NCBI GenBank assembly: GCA_026706665.1
Contig: JAPOYI010000152.1
Coordinates: 1 to 64,000 of the forward strand
From: Gammaproteobacteria bacterium
GTDB lineage: Bacteria > Pseudomonadota > Gammaproteobacteria > Pseudomonadales > Azotimanducaceae
DNA: 64,000 nt
Reading direction: 5' to 3'
Shown here: positions 26,161 through 34,758 of the stretch, in pieces
Numbering within the stretch: position 1 is the first letter of the stretch
How the letters are laid out: each line of letters starts with the position of its first letter
Notes under the pieces: generated by a model
What the model was told of the DNA's origin: nothing
The model's database searches: none
The model's input: only the letters and a program-made list of their open reading frames with translations
Translations under genes and position numbers: made by a program

Positions 26161-26331
26161 TCAATCCTGTCCAACCTGCTCCTCCGGGGCAGGTTCCACA
26201 GGCTCCTCGTATTCCGGCATAACCGTCGCCGCGAAGCTCGACACCATAATGACGACCGCCAGCCAACCCCACAGGAGAAACAGCTTCATCGGCCATGCCT
26301 GGCGGCGAAAGTCATCGAGCAGTTGGCGCAT
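26161..26331 (-). CDS. Small single-pass membrane protein
   Basis: A 56-residue protein starting at ATG 26331, with one hydrophobic helix (LFLLWGWLAVVIMVSSFAATV, roughly residues 17-37) and an acidic tail (EYEEPVEPAPEE). It is read in the same direction as the TerB-like gene, 63 bases upstream of it. No family recognised. The longer open frame upstream is not hydrophobic and is discounted. Confidence 0.5.
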   Translation of the reverse strand: MRQLLDDFRRQAWPMKLFLLWGWLAVVIMVSSFAATVMPEYEEPVEPAPEEQVGQD

Positions 26332-26482
26332 CGGGGTCGTGGTTCGGCAAAAGCGCGAGAATATCACAGCGCCCCTGGCGACACGTTCCGGCTGGTGCGC
26401 GAACCAGCGCAGGCCTCGCCCGGTTGAACTGCGCCTCGCGGGGACATTTAATTCATCGCATTTCTCTGAGGAGCCGTGTTCC

Positions 26483-26875
26483 ATGGAACTGCTATTGCGG
26501 TTCGCCATCTGTTGTCTTGGTGTCGCCTTCGCGAAGATCCAGGATGTGCACTTCTCTGCAGACTACCGTGATACGTCGCCCGCGCCTCCAGCCTACGACC
26601 CGCCACTATCGTTTTACGGCAGCAACCAGGATATCGACCATTCGGACGTGGTAGCCGCCGGCCACTTCCATGCCGGCGCCGACTACGCAGCAGGTCCGAA
26701 GACGCGGATCGGCGCCAAGTTGACCTGCTCCGTCTTTGAGGGCACTGCCGACGACGGGGTCTATTCGCGCCACCCCATGCACGCGCAGGATCCTGGTTTC
26801 AGCAATCGGAACACGTTCGAGAGTTCGCGCAACTGTTCGATGGCGGCCACCCTGAAGCGCCGGCTCGGTCGCTGA
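26483..26875 (+). CDS. Hypothetical, possibly exported protein
   Basis: A 130-residue reading frame with GAGGAG upstream of ATG 26483 and a hydrophobic N-terminus (MELLLRFAICCLGVAFA) that could be a signal peptide. The rest is rich in His, Asp, Tyr and Ser, with no recognised domain. It is divergent from the small membrane protein. An antisense frame overlaps it, so the call is tentative. Confidence 0.4.
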   Translation: MELLLRFAICCLGVAFAKIQDVHFSADYRDTSPAPPAYDPPLSFYGSNQDIDHSDVVAAGHFHAGADYAAGPKTRIGAKLTCSVFEGTADDGVYSRHPMHAQDPGFSNRNTFESSRNCSMAATLKRRLGR

Positions 26876-26956
26876 CTCCCTGCAGGCCGCGCCGCGGAAT
26901 GCCGCTCGCCCGCGCAAGAAAATGACCGCACCGGCGCGCCCGGCGGCATAAAATAG

Positions 26957-29491
26957 ATGCCCGTGCTTCCTGCCCTCGTCACGCTCGACGCGAAGCTCCG
27001 CAGAGTCTTGCCGGAGACCACCACGGCGGTGCCTCGGGCACGCCTCGCGCGGGAATTGAAGGCGGCCCACGACGTCGCCATGATCGAAGCGGGCAGGACA
27101 GGCTGGCGAACACCCGACGTGTTGCCCATCGACACGTTGATCGCCCGCAGCTACGCGGAACTTGAGGACGCGGGATGGGCCGGCGCCGGGCGGGGTCTCC
27201 TGTCCCGCGATGCGTTCCGTGTCGCGGCGGAACGCGCCGCTCCCGATGAAGACCTGGCACGGCATGTCGAACTCTTCATGACCGCCTGGGGACTGGCCCA
27301 TGAGTGGCACCTGTTCGACCAGGCATCGGAACTGCAGCGATCGGAAAACGGCCGCGCCTTTATTGATTGGGCCCGTCGCTTCGAAGACCAGTGCCGGAAA
27401 AAGGGTTGGATCACGACACCGGAATTGCCGGCTGCGCTCGCGATGTCAGTCCAAGAGGGAACCGCCCTGCCCCGCCCGCTGACGCTGGTCGGCATCGACC
27501 GGCTGTCGCCTGCGCGGCGAGGCTGGCTCGAAGCCATCGCCGCTACCGGCGGCGTGATACGGGAACTACCCCTGCCATCCGCACGGTTGCGCGCCAACGG
27601 ACATATCGTGCGGACACAGACATCGTCCCAAGAACTGGGGCTCGTGGCGGCGTGGGTTCGGGAACTGCTGGCCCGCAATCCTGAAACAACCGTGGGCATC
27701 GTCGCACCTGCGCCAAACCGCGCGCTGGGCCAATACCGCACGCAGTTCCAGGCGGCATTCGACGACTTCGATGACCTCGACGGTATCGTAAATTTCGGCG
27801 GTGGTGGCCGGCTTGCGGGTGAAGCCGCATGCCGGGACGCGTTAAGCCTGATCGAGTGGTCGCTGCGGCCACTGCACTTCGAAGTCGTGGCTGCACTGTT
27901 GCGGTCAGGATTCGTCCGCCTGCCGACACGCCGGGTGGCGGCGCTCCCCTCTTCCTTGCCTACATTCTTCGACTTGGCCCGATACGTGCCAACGTCCCAC
28001 ACGCTTGCCAGACTGAGCCGCAACGCACCGGCGATGGAGCTTCCGTCCGCCTGGGGGCGGCATTTTCGCCGCCTGCTGGCCGAGGCCGGATGGCACGAGA
28101 CCGACCTCGGCCGGCACGCACACGAGGCGCGCCTGCAATTCGACGCGTTGTTGCTCCGCTTCGGTGGGCAGGACCCCATCGTCGGCAGATGTACGGGTAC
28201 GGAAGCGTTCCGGGTATTGAAGATGATCGCAGCGACCCGGACTTTCACCGAACGCTCGCTCCGGGCACCGGTCCAGGTGCTGAGTCGCGAGGACTCCCTG
28301 GGGCTCACTTTCGACAAGATATGGGTGATGGGCGCCGACGATACGAACTGGCCAGGTCCGTCGAATCCGAACCCATTCGTTCCAACACGCCTCCAAAGTC
28401 ATGCCCGCATACCGCAAGCGACCCAGGAGGACACACTGGCGTGGGCCCGAAAAACCACCGCGGTCTGGCTTGAGAACGGGAACGACGTGTACTTCAGCTA
28501 TGCGGAGACGGACGGGGACGCCGAGCGCGGACCAAGCCGCCTCCTGCCGCGGCTGAACCCCGTCAATGCGCGCGCTGTCCTCCGCGATCCCCTGCTTGCG
28601 CAATACCGCCATCCCTACATGCGACGCAGGCAGGTGCATCTCGAGTCGCGCATCGACGAAAGCGGCTCGAAACTTGAACCGCCCATCGCCGTGACCGGCG
28701 GCGTTTCCGTCCTGCGGGACCAGTCGATCTGCCCCTTCCGGGGCTACGCCATCCATCGCCTCGACCTCGACGCGCCGCGGCCACCGCACAGTCTCCCCGA
28801 TGCGCTGGACCGCGGCCTGCTCGCACACGATGTCGTGGCCCGGCTCTTCGCCCTGCACGACAGCTCGGACGCGCTGCTCGCCCTGTCGACCGGGGACGTG
28901 CGCGCCATCGTCGCCGACGCGGTGAACGCCGGCGGCTCGCCTTTGCCCGAGGCTTTCCGCGACCGCGAGGAGGAGCGTCTGACATCCCTGCTCGAGGATT
29001 GGCTTCAAATAGAGCGCGAGCGACCCCGGTTCGAAGTCCGGAACGTGGAAGGCCCGACTTCCATCGACCTGGATGGACTCACGTTTCGGCTTCGGCCGGA
29101 CCGGCGCGACGAGATGCAGGACGGCCAGCTCATGGTCATCGACTTCAAGACATCTCCGGCATTCATCCCGGACTGGCGCTTGCCCCGCCCGCGCGAGCCC
29201 CAACTCCCCCTCTACGCGATGGCGGTGGAAGGCACGAATGCGGCCGCTTTCGCACAGCTGGTGCGCGACTCCGTCAGACTCCTTGGGGTCGCCGACGACG
29301 TGCCCGGCCTCAGTCGCCCCGGGCACCTCGGCGCCAGGGACTTCGAAACCCTGAAAGCGGACTGGCGGGAGGCATTGCTCGCCCTGGCTCGCGAATATCA
29401 GGCGGGCACGGCAACGGTTGACCCCCAGAGAGCGACGGATTGCCGAACCTGCCACCTGCACTCGCTCTGCCGGGTGTTCGAAACGCGATGA
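26957..29491 (+). CDS. AddB-like PD-(D/E)XK nuclease, probable DNA repair protein
   Basis: An 844-residue protein of the AddB-like 'probable DNA repair' family. The N-terminal two thirds have an inactive helicase layout (LVGIDRLSPARRGWLEAI, VGIVAPAPNRAL, FDKIWVMGADDTNWPG). The C-terminal nuclease has FRLRPDRRDEM then VIDFKTS. One cysteine in SICPFRGYA and three in CRTCHLHSLC match the four-cysteine iron-sulfur staple of AddB. With the next gene it would process double-strand breaks for recombination. TAAAAT at 26949-26954 sits just before ATG 26957, so the mRNA may be nearly leaderless. It ends in an ATGA overlap with the helicase. Confidence 0.88.
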   Translation: MPVLPALVTLDAKLRRVLPETTTAVPRARLARELKAAHDVAMIEAGRTGWRTPDVLPIDTLIARSYAELEDAGWAGAGRGLLSRDAFRVAAERAAPDEDLARHVELFMTAWGLAHEWHLFDQASELQRSENGRAFIDWARRFEDQCRKKGWITTPELPAALAMSVQEGTALPRPLTLVGIDRLSPARRGWLEAIAATGGVIRELPLPSARLRANGHIVRTQTSSQELGLVAAWVRELLARNPETTVGIVAPAPNRALGQYRTQFQAAFDDFDDLDGIVNFGGGGRLAGEAACRDALSLIEWSLRPLHFEVVAALLRSGFVRLPTRRVAALPSSLPTFFDLARYVPTSHTLARLSRNAPAMELPSAWGRHFRRLLAEAGWHETDLGRHAHEARLQFDALLLRFGGQDPIVGRCTGTEAFRVLKMIAATRTFTERSLRAPVQVLSREDSLGLTFDKIWVMGADDTNWPGPSNPNPFVPTRLQSHARIPQATQEDTLAWARKTTAVWLENGNDVYFSYAETDGDAERGPSRLLPRLNPVNARAVLRDPLLAQYRHPYMRRRQVHLESRIDESGSKLEPPIAVTGGVSVLRDQSICPFRGYAIHRLDLDAPRPPHSLPDALDRGLLAHDVVARLFALHDSSDALLALSTGDVRAIVADAVNAGGSPLPEAFRDREEERLTSLLEDWLQIERERPRFEVRNVEGPTSIDLDGLTFRLRPDRRDEMQDGQLMVIDFKTSPAFIPDWRLPRPREPQLPLYAMAVEGTNAAAFAQLVRDSVRLLGVADDVPGLSRPGHLGARDFETLKADWREALLALAREYQAGTATVDPQRATDCRTCHLHSLCRVFETR

Positions 29492-32400
29492 CGGTCCTGT
29501 CTGAAACACATGCACACCCGGGAGACGCCGTGCTCGCCGATAGCAGGGCGCGTGACACTGCCGTAGACCCTGGGCATTCGGTCATTCTTCAGGCCCCCGC
29601 CGGTTCCGGCAAGACATCGCTGCTGGTGCGTCGATACCTGGCACTCCTTGGGTATGTGGAGCGACCCGAGCAGATTCTCGCCATCACGTTCACGCGCAAG
29701 GCCGCCGGCGAAATGCTCAAGCGGGTCACGAGGGCGCTGGCAAGCCGGGCAGACGATGCCCTCGCAGCCATCGAGCGGGACGAACATCTGGGCTGGCACC
29801 TGCTCGAACAGCCCGAGAGAATGAAGATCGAGACCATCGACGCCTTTGCTCTCGGTCTGGCGCGGCGGATGCCCGCGGGGAGCCGCTTCGGCTTCGACGC
29901 CGACTTCGTCGAGGACGCCGAGATGGTCTACGCGAGGGCCGTGGATCGACTGTTCGAGGGGCTCCACGCAGACCCGGCGGCACCAGTCCTCGCCGACTTC
30001 CTCAAGTGGATCGACAACGACTATGCCGAGGCCCGCGCCCTCTTGACGGCGATGCTGGCGCGGCGCGATCAGTGGTTGGACCCCATCGTCGCCGTCGCGC
30101 GTCACGCCGAGCATTCCGAGGTCGTCGCGGCCGGTGTCGAGCGAGCCATCCGCGCGCTCAATCGCACCACGATTGCCGGCATCTCCGATACGGTGCCGGC
30201 GCAGTTGCGCGACACGCTGGCGGAATGCGTTGCCTATGCCGCCGAGCAGCTGGATCGACCCCGACCGGGTGCCCTCGACGCCGACAACATCGACGCGTGG
30301 CGCGCGGCGGCGGAGTTCGTCACGACCAAAGCGGGCACCGCACGCCGGACTCTCACCGAAAGTGATGGGTTTCCTCGGCAGGCAAGAGCCGAGAAGGCAC
30401 ATGCGATGGAGCTGATCAAGGCGCTCGACGCACATGGCGCGACACCGCACTTCGCCGCCCTCCGGGAGGCGCCGGGCAACGTGTTGCCGGAATTGGAACG
30501 CGAGGCGATCACGTGTTTCGCGGTGGTGCTTTCGCTACTCAAGCTGGAACTCGATGCAGTGTTCCGCGATCTCGGCGCGATCGACTTCCCCGAACTGATC
30601 ATCAACGCGCGCCTGGCCCTCGAACGCGAGGGTGCCCCCACGGACCTTGCGCTTGCCCTCGACTACCGGATATCACACATACTCGTCGATGAGTTCCAGG
30701 ACACTTCCCTCGGTCAATACCGTCTCCTGCAGACGCTGATGGAGTCGTGGCATGAGGGCGATGGCAACTCGTTCTTCGCGGTTGGCGATCCCATGCAGTC
30801 GGTCTACCGGTTTCGCGACGCCGACGTTCACCTGTACCAGGAGACGTTCGCCAGGGGGATCGGACAGGTGCCTCTCAAGGGGCTGCACCTTACGAGCAAC
30901 TTCCGTTCCCGTGCCGGTCTGGTGGATTGGTGCAACGCGACTTTCGGCGCACTGTTCGGCACCGAATCCATCGACCAGGTAGGTCATCAGCCATCTGTCC
31001 CGATGGCGGCGGCGGGCGGCGAAGTGCGCACCATGGTGTGTCTCGAAGATGCCGCCGGCTACCGCCAAACCATGCAGGTCGTGAAACGGATTCTCGAAAT
31101 CCAGCGCGAGAGTCCGGAAGACTCCATCGCCGTGCTGGTACGGGCGCGAACCTCCCTCGCGGGGCTGTTGCCCGCGCTGCGCCGCGCCGGCATTTCCTGG
31201 CGGGGCACCGACATCGAGCCGCTCGCTGACACCTCTGTCGTAAGGGACCTGCATGCGTTGACCCTGGCGCTGGCCGATGCCAACGACCGCTTCGCGTGGC
31301 TCTGCGTACTGCGATCGCCGCTGGTCGGCATGCGCCTGCCCGACCTCGAGCGCGCGGCGCAGGCCCCGGGCATCGACGGGATGCTGCGCGGGCGCGGATA
31401 TTCCGAGGACGGGGCGCGAAGAATCGCCCGCCTTGCCGATGCCCTGGCGCGGCAGCCTGACGGGGGTTCCGCGCGTCGCCGGCTCGTGTGGCTCTGGTTG
31501 CGGCTGGGCGGAGTCGACGCGTATGACAGCGACACGCACCTAGACGATGCGGAACGCTACCTGGACTTGCTGGAAGAGATGGATGCGGCCCTGGCGCCGA
31601 GCGCGCTCTGGTCCGCCCTCGGCCGCCTGTATTCCTCTTCTTCCACTGAAGGAAGCGGCATCGAAATAATGACGATCCACAAGGCGAAGGGGTTGGAGTT
31701 CGACCATGTCATCGTGCCCGGCCTTGAGAGGGCAACGCGCCGTCCGGAGCCCGCACTGGTGCTCTGGCGTCCCGAAGGCGCCGACCTCCTGATGGCGACA
31801 GCGACCTCGCGGGCAACCGGCTCCCTGCACCGCTGGCTCGCCCGCGAGGAACGCTTGCGGGACCAGAACGAACTCGGGCGCCTGATCTACGTCGCGGCTA
31901 CGCGTGCGATAAAGTCGCTGACGTGGTTCGCGAGCCTCGACGCGGACGTCGATTCGTCGCCGCGGCATGAGTCCATGCTGGAGATGATCTGGCCGTTGAT
32001 CAGGGAACAGGCGGTATTCGTCAAGCCTGGACCGGACGTCGAGAAACGCGCCCCCCGACATGGCTACGTGTTCCACGGCCTGCCGAACGACTACGCGTGG
32101 ACGCCTCCGGTCGAGTTGCCTCGAATCCCCCCGCGTCCCGCTGTCCAAACCGGCGCCAGCGCCATGCCCTTGATCGCCGATCAACCCGGAACCGCCATTG
32201 GCAATGTCGTGCACGCAGAGCTCAGGCGGCTCGCCGGGACGGCGCTGCCCGACTCGCGCGCGCACCTGGCCGCACGGGACGCGGCATGGACACGCCTGGT
32301 GCGCCGCGAAGGCATCGATACACCCGAAGAGGTGCTGGCAGAGATCAAGCGGCAGATCGCCGCCGTGCTCGACGATGAAGACGGCCGCTGGCTGCTGGGC

Positions 32401-32724
32401 GCCGACCGCCGCGATGCGGAATCGGAGGCGCCGTACACCGCCTTGGTCGACGGGGAGATCCGCAACGTGGTCATTGATCGAACGTTCATCGACGACACCG
32501 GATGCCGCTGGATCATCGACTACAAGACCTCGACGCCGAGGGAGGGCCAGAACCTGTCCGAGTTCACGCGATTGCAACTTGACCGGCACGCCGGACAACT
32601 TGCCCTGTATGCGAGGGCCCTGTCTCAACTGGACGATTCGCGATCCATCAGGACAGCCCTGTACCTGACGGCCGTACCGGAACTGGTGGAGGTAGAGCCA
32701 TCAAGATCACGGCATGAGACTTGA
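29488..32724 (+). CDS. UvrD-family helicase-nuclease, AddA-like
   Basis: A 1078-residue SF1A helicase fused to a nuclease. Motifs in order: APAGSGKTSLLVRRYL (I), ITFTRKAAGEML (Ia), ILVDEFQDTSLGQY (II), VGDPMQSVYRFRDADV (III), LTSNFRSR (IV), IMTIHKAKGLEFDHVIVPG (V), LIYVAATRA (VI). A C-terminal PD-(D/E)XK nuclease contains VIDRTFIDDTG and IIDYKTSTP. It is the motor and nuclease partner of the AddB-like protein, doing the job of RecBCD. ATG 29488 overlaps the upstream stop. The last codons overlap a promoter-like sequence for the next unit. Confidence 0.92.
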   Translation: MTVLSETHAHPGDAVLADSRARDTAVDPGHSVILQAPAGSGKTSLLVRRYLALLGYVERPEQILAITFTRKAAGEMLKRVTRALASRADDALAAIERDEHLGWHLLEQPERMKIETIDAFALGLARRMPAGSRFGFDADFVEDAEMVYARAVDRLFEGLHADPAAPVLADFLKWIDNDYAEARALLTAMLARRDQWLDPIVAVARHAEHSEVVAAGVERAIRALNRTTIAGISDTVPAQLRDTLAECVAYAAEQLDRPRPGALDADNIDAWRAAAEFVTTKAGTARRTLTESDGFPRQARAEKAHAMELIKALDAHGATPHFAALREAPGNVLPELEREAITCFAVVLSLLKLELDAVFRDLGAIDFPELIINARLALEREGAPTDLALALDYRISHILVDEFQDTSLGQYRLLQTLMESWHEGDGNSFFAVGDPMQSVYRFRDADVHLYQETFARGIGQVPLKGLHLTSNFRSRAGLVDWCNATFGALFGTESIDQVGHQPSVPMAAAGGEVRTMVCLEDAAGYRQTMQVVKRILEIQRESPEDSIAVLVRARTSLAGLLPALRRAGISWRGTDIEPLADTSVVRDLHALTLALADANDRFAWLCVLRSPLVGMRLPDLERAAQAPGIDGMLRGRGYSEDGARRIARLADALARQPDGGSARRRLVWLWLRLGGVDAYDSDTHLDDAERYLDLLEEMDAALAPSALWSALGRLYSSSSTEGSGIEIMTIHKAKGLEFDHVIVPGLERATRRPEPALVLWRPEGADLLMATATSRATGSLHRWLAREERLRDQNELGRLIYVAATRAIKSLTWFASLDADVDSSPRHESMLEMIWPLIREQAVFVKPGPDVEKRAPRHGYVFHGLPNDYAWTPPVELPRIPPRPAVQTGASAMPLIADQPGTAIGNVVHAELRRLAGTALPDSRAHLAARDAAWTRLVRREGIDTPEEVLAEIKRQIAAVLDDEDGRWLLGADRRDAESEAPYTALVDGEIRNVVIDRTFIDDTGCRWIIDYKTSTPREGQNLSEFTRLQLDRHAGQLALYARALSQLDDSRSIRTALYLTAVPELVEVEPSRSRHET

Positions 32725-32749
32725 CATTATCTCCACGGGCGCGAAAATC
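32721..32749 (+). promoter_or_regulatory. Promoter for the aromatic leader and DAHP synthase
   Basis: A perfect -35 TTGACA (32721-32726) is followed after 17 bases by AAAATC (32744-32749), a weak -10. Transcription would start near 32756, about 42 bases before the leader-peptide ATG. The -35 lies across the stop codon of the AddA-like gene. Confidence 0.55.
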
Positions 32750-32797
32750 GCCGCCCTCGGACCAATCGAACCGAAACCGGCAGGAACATTGCAAGTA

Positions 32798-32890
32798 ATG
32801 GAATCGATGGAGTGCACTCGGCGTCAAGCGCGCGCACGAACCGTGCGGACGACGCCCATTGGCTGGTGGTTTACCTACTTTAAGTCGTAA
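32798..32890 (+). CDS. Leader peptide rich in aromatic codons
   Basis: A 30-codon reading frame from ATG 32798 to TAA 32888-32890 whose end contains consecutive Trp-Trp-Phe-Thr-Tyr-Phe codons (32864-32881). An AGGA is at 32782-32785, rather far upstream; a second in-frame ATG at 32807 may be the start. It is immediately followed by competing hairpins and a terminator and then by DAHP synthase. By analogy with trp and phe leaders it would be a sensor of charged aromatic tRNAs. No homology search was possible; the call rests on codon content and position. Confidence 0.75.
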   Translation: MESMECTRRQARARTVRTTPIGWWFTYFKS

Positions 32891-32967
32891 GCGCAGCTCC
32901 TTTGGGGCAGCGCTAGCTGCCTCTTGAGTGAAAACCCCGATAGGCAGCGCCATCGGGGTTTTCTTTT
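32891..32967 (+). terminator. Attenuator: competing hairpins and intrinsic terminator
   Basis: Four segments are visible. Segment 1 (32891-32900) can pair with segment 2 (32904-32913); segment 2 (32904-32911) with segment 3 (32916-32923); segment 3 GCTGCCT (32916-32922) with segment 4 AGGCAGC (32942-32948). Segment 4 is the loop of an intrinsic terminator, an 11-base perfect stem AAAACCCCGAT (32931-32941) with ATCGGGGTTTT (32952-32962), then CTTTT. A ribosome reaching the TAA would cover segment 1, let 2 pair with 3, and allow termination. A ribosome stalled on the Trp codons would let 1 pair with 2, free 3 to invade the terminator loop, and allow read-through. Confidence 0.75.
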
Positions 32968-33001
32968 GCGCAATCGGCAAGACTTTTTTGATGAGGCATC
33001 A

Positions 33002-34063
33002 ATGGAACACAAGACGGAGAATCTCAACGTGCTGGCACATGAAGTATTGCCCAGCCCACGCGAAATAAAGGAAGACCTGCCCGCCACACCGGAAGTCGCC
33101 GATGCGGTGCTGGAAGCCCGGCGGTGTGTGAGGAACATCCTCGAACGCCGCGACCGACGCCTTCTCGTCGTCGTCGGGCCGTGCTCGATCCACGACACGG
33201 ATGCCGCAATCGAGTACGCGGGCAGGCTCAGACAGATCGCGCGGGAGACATCGGAAAGCCTGTGTATCGTGATGCGCGCCTATTTCGAAAAACCGAGAAC
33301 GACGGTCGGCTGGAAGGGTTTCATCAATGACCCGTATCTCGACGACACCTTCCGCATCGAAGAAGGTATCCGGCGCGCGCGCAAACTGCTGATCGACATC
33401 ACCCGAATGGGTCTGCCACTCTCGACCGAAGCGCTGGATCCGATCATGCCCCAGTACCTGCACGACCTGATCACCTGGTCCGCCATCGGCGCACGCACCA
33501 CCGAGTCGCAGACCCATCGGGAAATGGCGTCGGGCCTGTCCTCCATTGTCGGCGTCAAGAACGGCACCGACGGCAGCCTCGCGGTGGCTGTGAACGCGCT
33601 TGAATCGATGACCAGGCCACACCGCTTTCTCGGCATCAATCCGTCGGGACAGGTTGCCGTCATCCACACGCGCGGCAATGATCTGGCCCACATCGTTCTG
33701 CGCGGCGGCAATGCCGGAACCAACTACGATGCCGCGGCGGTTCGGGCATGCGAAGAAGCCCTCCGCGAAGCGGGCCTCGCGGCCAACATCATGGTGGACT
33801 GTTCACACGCCAACTCCAACAAGGACCACCGCAAACAGCCCCTGGTCGCGCGGGCGGTTACCCGGCAAATCGAGGAGGGCAACGAATCCATCATCGGCAT
33901 CATGCTTGAAAGCAACCTGGCCGAGGGCGGCCAGCCACTCAGTCGCGATCTGCGCTACGGCGTCTCGATTACCGACGCCTGCATCGGTTGGGAATCCACG
34001 GAATCGCTGCTGCGCGAGATGGCGGGACGGCTCTCGCCGGCGCTCCGTGATCGGGCCGCCTGA
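33002..34063 (+). CDS. 3-deoxy-7-phosphoheptulonate (DAHP) synthase, class I
   Basis: A 353-residue class I DAHP synthase joining phosphoenolpyruvate and erythrose 4-phosphate, the first step of the shikimate pathway. Family segments are VVVGPCSIHD (metal-binding Cys), MRAYFEKPRTTVGWKG, ARTTESQTHREMASGLS, GVKNGTDG and MVDCSHANSNKDHRKQ. Length matches E. coli AroF/G/H (about 350), with the N-terminal extension used for feedback binding; which amino acid inhibits it cannot be told. ATG 33002 follows GAGG by five bases. It lies behind a Trp/Phe/Tyr attenuator, so aromatic supply should govern its expression. Symbol left blank because the aroF/G/H type is unclear. Confidence 0.94.
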   Translation: MEHKTENLNVLAHEVLPSPREIKEDLPATPEVADAVLEARRCVRNILERRDRRLLVVVGPCSIHDTDAAIEYAGRLRQIARETSESLCIVMRAYFEKPRTTVGWKGFINDPYLDDTFRIEEGIRRARKLLIDITRMGLPLSTEALDPIMPQYLHDLITWSAIGARTTESQTHREMASGLSSIVGVKNGTDGSLAVAVNALESMTRPHRFLGINPSGQVAVIHTRGNDLAHIVLRGGNAGTNYDAAAVRACEEALREAGLAANIMVDCSHANSNKDHRKQPLVARAVTRQIEEGNESIIGIMLESNLAEGGQPLSRDLRYGVSITDACIGWESTESLLREMAGRLSPALRDRAA

Positions 34064-34114
34064 TCAGCCGGGGCGACGCCACGCTGAAGAGGTCACTGGC
34101 AAGAGGGCAACCGG

Positions 34115-34693
34115 CTACCGATAGTAGGCGTTCTCGGCAAAACTGTGGTCGGTCGCGTCCCTGATTGCGACCAGTTCCGGAATCTGGTCGATCAGCGCCT
34201 TTTCCACGCCCTGCTTCAAGGTGATGTCCACAGCGGCGCAGCCCTGGCAGCCGCCGCCGAACTGCAGCACCGCGGTATCGCCGTCGACCACTTCCACGAG
34301 CGCCACCATGCCTCCGTGCGCTGCGAGGCCCGGGTTGATCTCGTTGTAGAGGACATAGTTGATCCGGTCCTCCAGCGGTGAATCCGGCGTCACGTTCGGG
34401 GTACGCGCGTTGGGCGCGCGGATCGTGAGCTGTCCGCCGAGGCGATCCTCCTGGAAGTCCACGACGGCATCCAGCAGATACGGCTCGCTGCGTTTCTCGA
34501 AATACGCCGTGAACCCTCCCATGTCCGCCGCCACATCCTCGTCCTGCTCTTCGCCCGGGCGACAGTACGCGATGCAGGTCTCGGCGTTCGGGGTGCCTGG
34601 CTGCGCCACGAAGACGCGAATGCCGCAGCCGTCTTCCTGCTTCGCCAGGAGTTCCTTCAGATAGTCCCTGGCGGCATCGGAAATCTCTATCAC
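34115..34693 (-). CDS. nfuA: Fe-S biogenesis protein NfuA
   Basis: A 192-residue iron-sulfur carrier. The N-terminal degenerate A-type domain ([30 protein letters not shown]) is followed by the Nfu domain with the cluster-binding CxxC in [18 protein letters not shown]. Length equals E. coli NfuA (191) if translation starts at GTG 34693, aligned with its MIRISDAA; a TTG 18 bases upstream is the longer alternative. It borders the low-G+C cassette and is otherwise isolated. Confidence 0.93.
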   Translation of the reverse strand: MIEISDAARDYLKELLAKQEDGCGIRVFVAQPGTPNAETCIAYCRPGEEQDEDVAADMGGFTAYFEKRSEPYLLDAVVDFQEDRLGGQLTIRAPNARTPNVTPDSPLEDRINYVLYNEINPGLAAHGGMVALVEVVDGDTAVLQFGGGCQGCAAVDITLKQGVEKALIDQIPELVAIRDATDHSFAENAYYR

Positions 34694-34758
34694 GGGGCAA
34701 ATTCCGATCAAATTAGTCGGGATATCTTAGCCGATCGCATCGGCCGCGTCTTGCATCG

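Noticed and set aside
26606-27310. 234-codon minus-strand frame over the start of the AddB-like gene
   Set aside because: Overlaps the conserved N-terminus of the AddB-like protein and has no features of its own.
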